This document shows positions 63,743 to 64,000 of a stretch of 64,000 nt of DNA, piece after piece. The stretch comes from JBEVOS01 sp044226655 (GTDB taxonomy: Bacteria; Pseudomonadota; Alphaproteobacteria; Caulobacterales; Aquidulcibacteraceae). Position 1 is the stretch's first letter; each line of letters opens with the position of its first letter. The notes under the pieces were generated by a model. That model did no database searches. It saw nothing but the letters and a program-made list of their open reading frames with translations, and was not told the origin of the DNA. The position numbers and the translations under genes were made by a program. The stretch is from positions 1-64,000 of the forward strand of contig JBGAGO010000005.1 of assembly GCA_044226655.1 (NCBI GenBank), read 5' to 3'.

Positions 63743-64000
63743 ATGCAGCAATTCTTGTTCGAGGGTTTCGAGGGTTTCGAGGAAACCAAGCGCCGGGACG
63801 GGTTGTTCTTCGCGCTCGTTCCGGACGCGGCGAGCGCCGCGCGCATTGCGGTGATCGGGCGTGCGCTCAAGCAAAGGCATGGATTGAGCGGCAAGCTGAT
63901 CGACGCCGATCGCTTGCACGTCACGCTCGACTATCTTGGCAATTATCACGGTTTGCCGCGCGACTTGGTCGCCGCTGTGCGGCAAGCGGGGGATTTCGTT
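63743..64000 (+). CDS. 2'-5' RNA ligase-like protein (partial)
   Basis: The N-terminal part of a two-histidine phosphoesterase: RRDGLFFALVPDAASAARIA is the conserved start, and LHVTLDYLGNYH carries the first HxT motif of the LigT/2'-5' RNA ligase family. An unusual N-terminal stretch repeats FEG (FEGFEGFEE), from a short tandem DNA repeat. Two ATGs (63737 and 63743) are possible starts. The gene runs past the window end. Confidence 0.8.
   Translation, partial: MQQFLFEGFEGFEETKRRDGLFFALVPDAASAARIAVIGRALKQRHGLSGKLIDADRLHVTLDYLGNYHGLPRDLVAAVRQAGDFV

Overview
The window is GC-rich, tightly packed chromosomal DNA from an alphaproteobacterium. The evidence is an rrn operon ordered 16S, tRNA-Ile, tRNA-Ala, 23S, 5S, tRNA-fMet, an extra stem-loop in helix 9 of the 23S, and many alphaproteobacterial family types (HspQ, DUF4169, RHH_4, exosortase E, B12-dependent methylmalonyl-CoA mutase). 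A Caulobacterales/Hyphomonadaceae-like organism fits best, but that is inference from gene content. No phage, integrase, transposase or CRISPR array was seen.

Layout. 1-4.2 kb: 3' half of an rRNA operon ending in a strong terminator. 4.5-9.2 kb: HxlR regulator divergent from a QorB-type quinone reductase, a LytS/LytTR-type two-component pair, a DUF4258 protein and a DsbA-family isomerase. 9.2-14.6 kb: glycyl-tRNA synthetase beta gene (glyS) interrupted by a palindromic repeat and split between two frames, flanked by two more copies of the same type of repeat, then pyruvate phosphate dikinase. 14.6-18.9 kb: a TIR-DUF805 membrane protein, then a minus-strand fumC cluster with methyltransferase, acetyltransferase, DUF4169 and RHH genes. 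19-22.6 kb: serine hydrolase and two RNA-methyltransferase-like genes. 22.7-25.4 kb: a three-gene envelope operon (small membrane protein, BON/OmpA protein, coiled-coil protein with four copies of a WRxRYLxxRVxHLE motif). 25.4-28.9 kb: tandem VOC proteins, RecQ, a zeta-toxin-like kinase and a small partner. 28.9-33.7 kb: methylmalonyl-CoA mutase large and small subunits with a GH25 lysozyme gene wedged between them. 33.7-36.7 kb: TetR/DUF2855/nitronate monooxygenase and tRNA-Lys. 37.4-38.5 kb: OmpA-type porin. 38.6-43.7 kb: arginine succinyltransferase (AST) pathway operon with an M20 hydrolase at the front. 43.8-49.7 kb: hspQ, ppx, rlmE, a phytanoyl-CoA dioxygenase fused in frame to guaB, and an RsmB-type methyltransferase. 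49.8-52.2 kb: an exosortase E/VPEID-CTERM-type protein-sorting module with two tiny substrates. 52.2-55.1 kb: flavin monooxygenase and guaA. 55.1-64 kb: regulator/oxidoreductase gene pairs (AraC/aldo-keto reductase, LysR/pirin operon, SDR/HxlR, LysR/SDR) and the start of a 2'-5' RNA ligase-like gene.

How it works together. Much of the window is housekeeping: translation (rRNA, tRNA, glyS, rlmE, rsmB-like), purine synthesis (guaB, guaA), and central carbon and amino-acid catabolism (ppdK, fumC, methylmalonyl-CoA mutase, AST). Overlaid on it are several regulator-plus-redox-enzyme pairs suggesting response to quinones, electrophiles or xenobiotics. The most unusual items are the exosortase E module with two minimal CLxxxC substrates, the PhyH-GuaB fusion, the repeat-interrupted glyS, the repeat-motif coiled-coil envelope protein, and the TIR-DUF805 protein.
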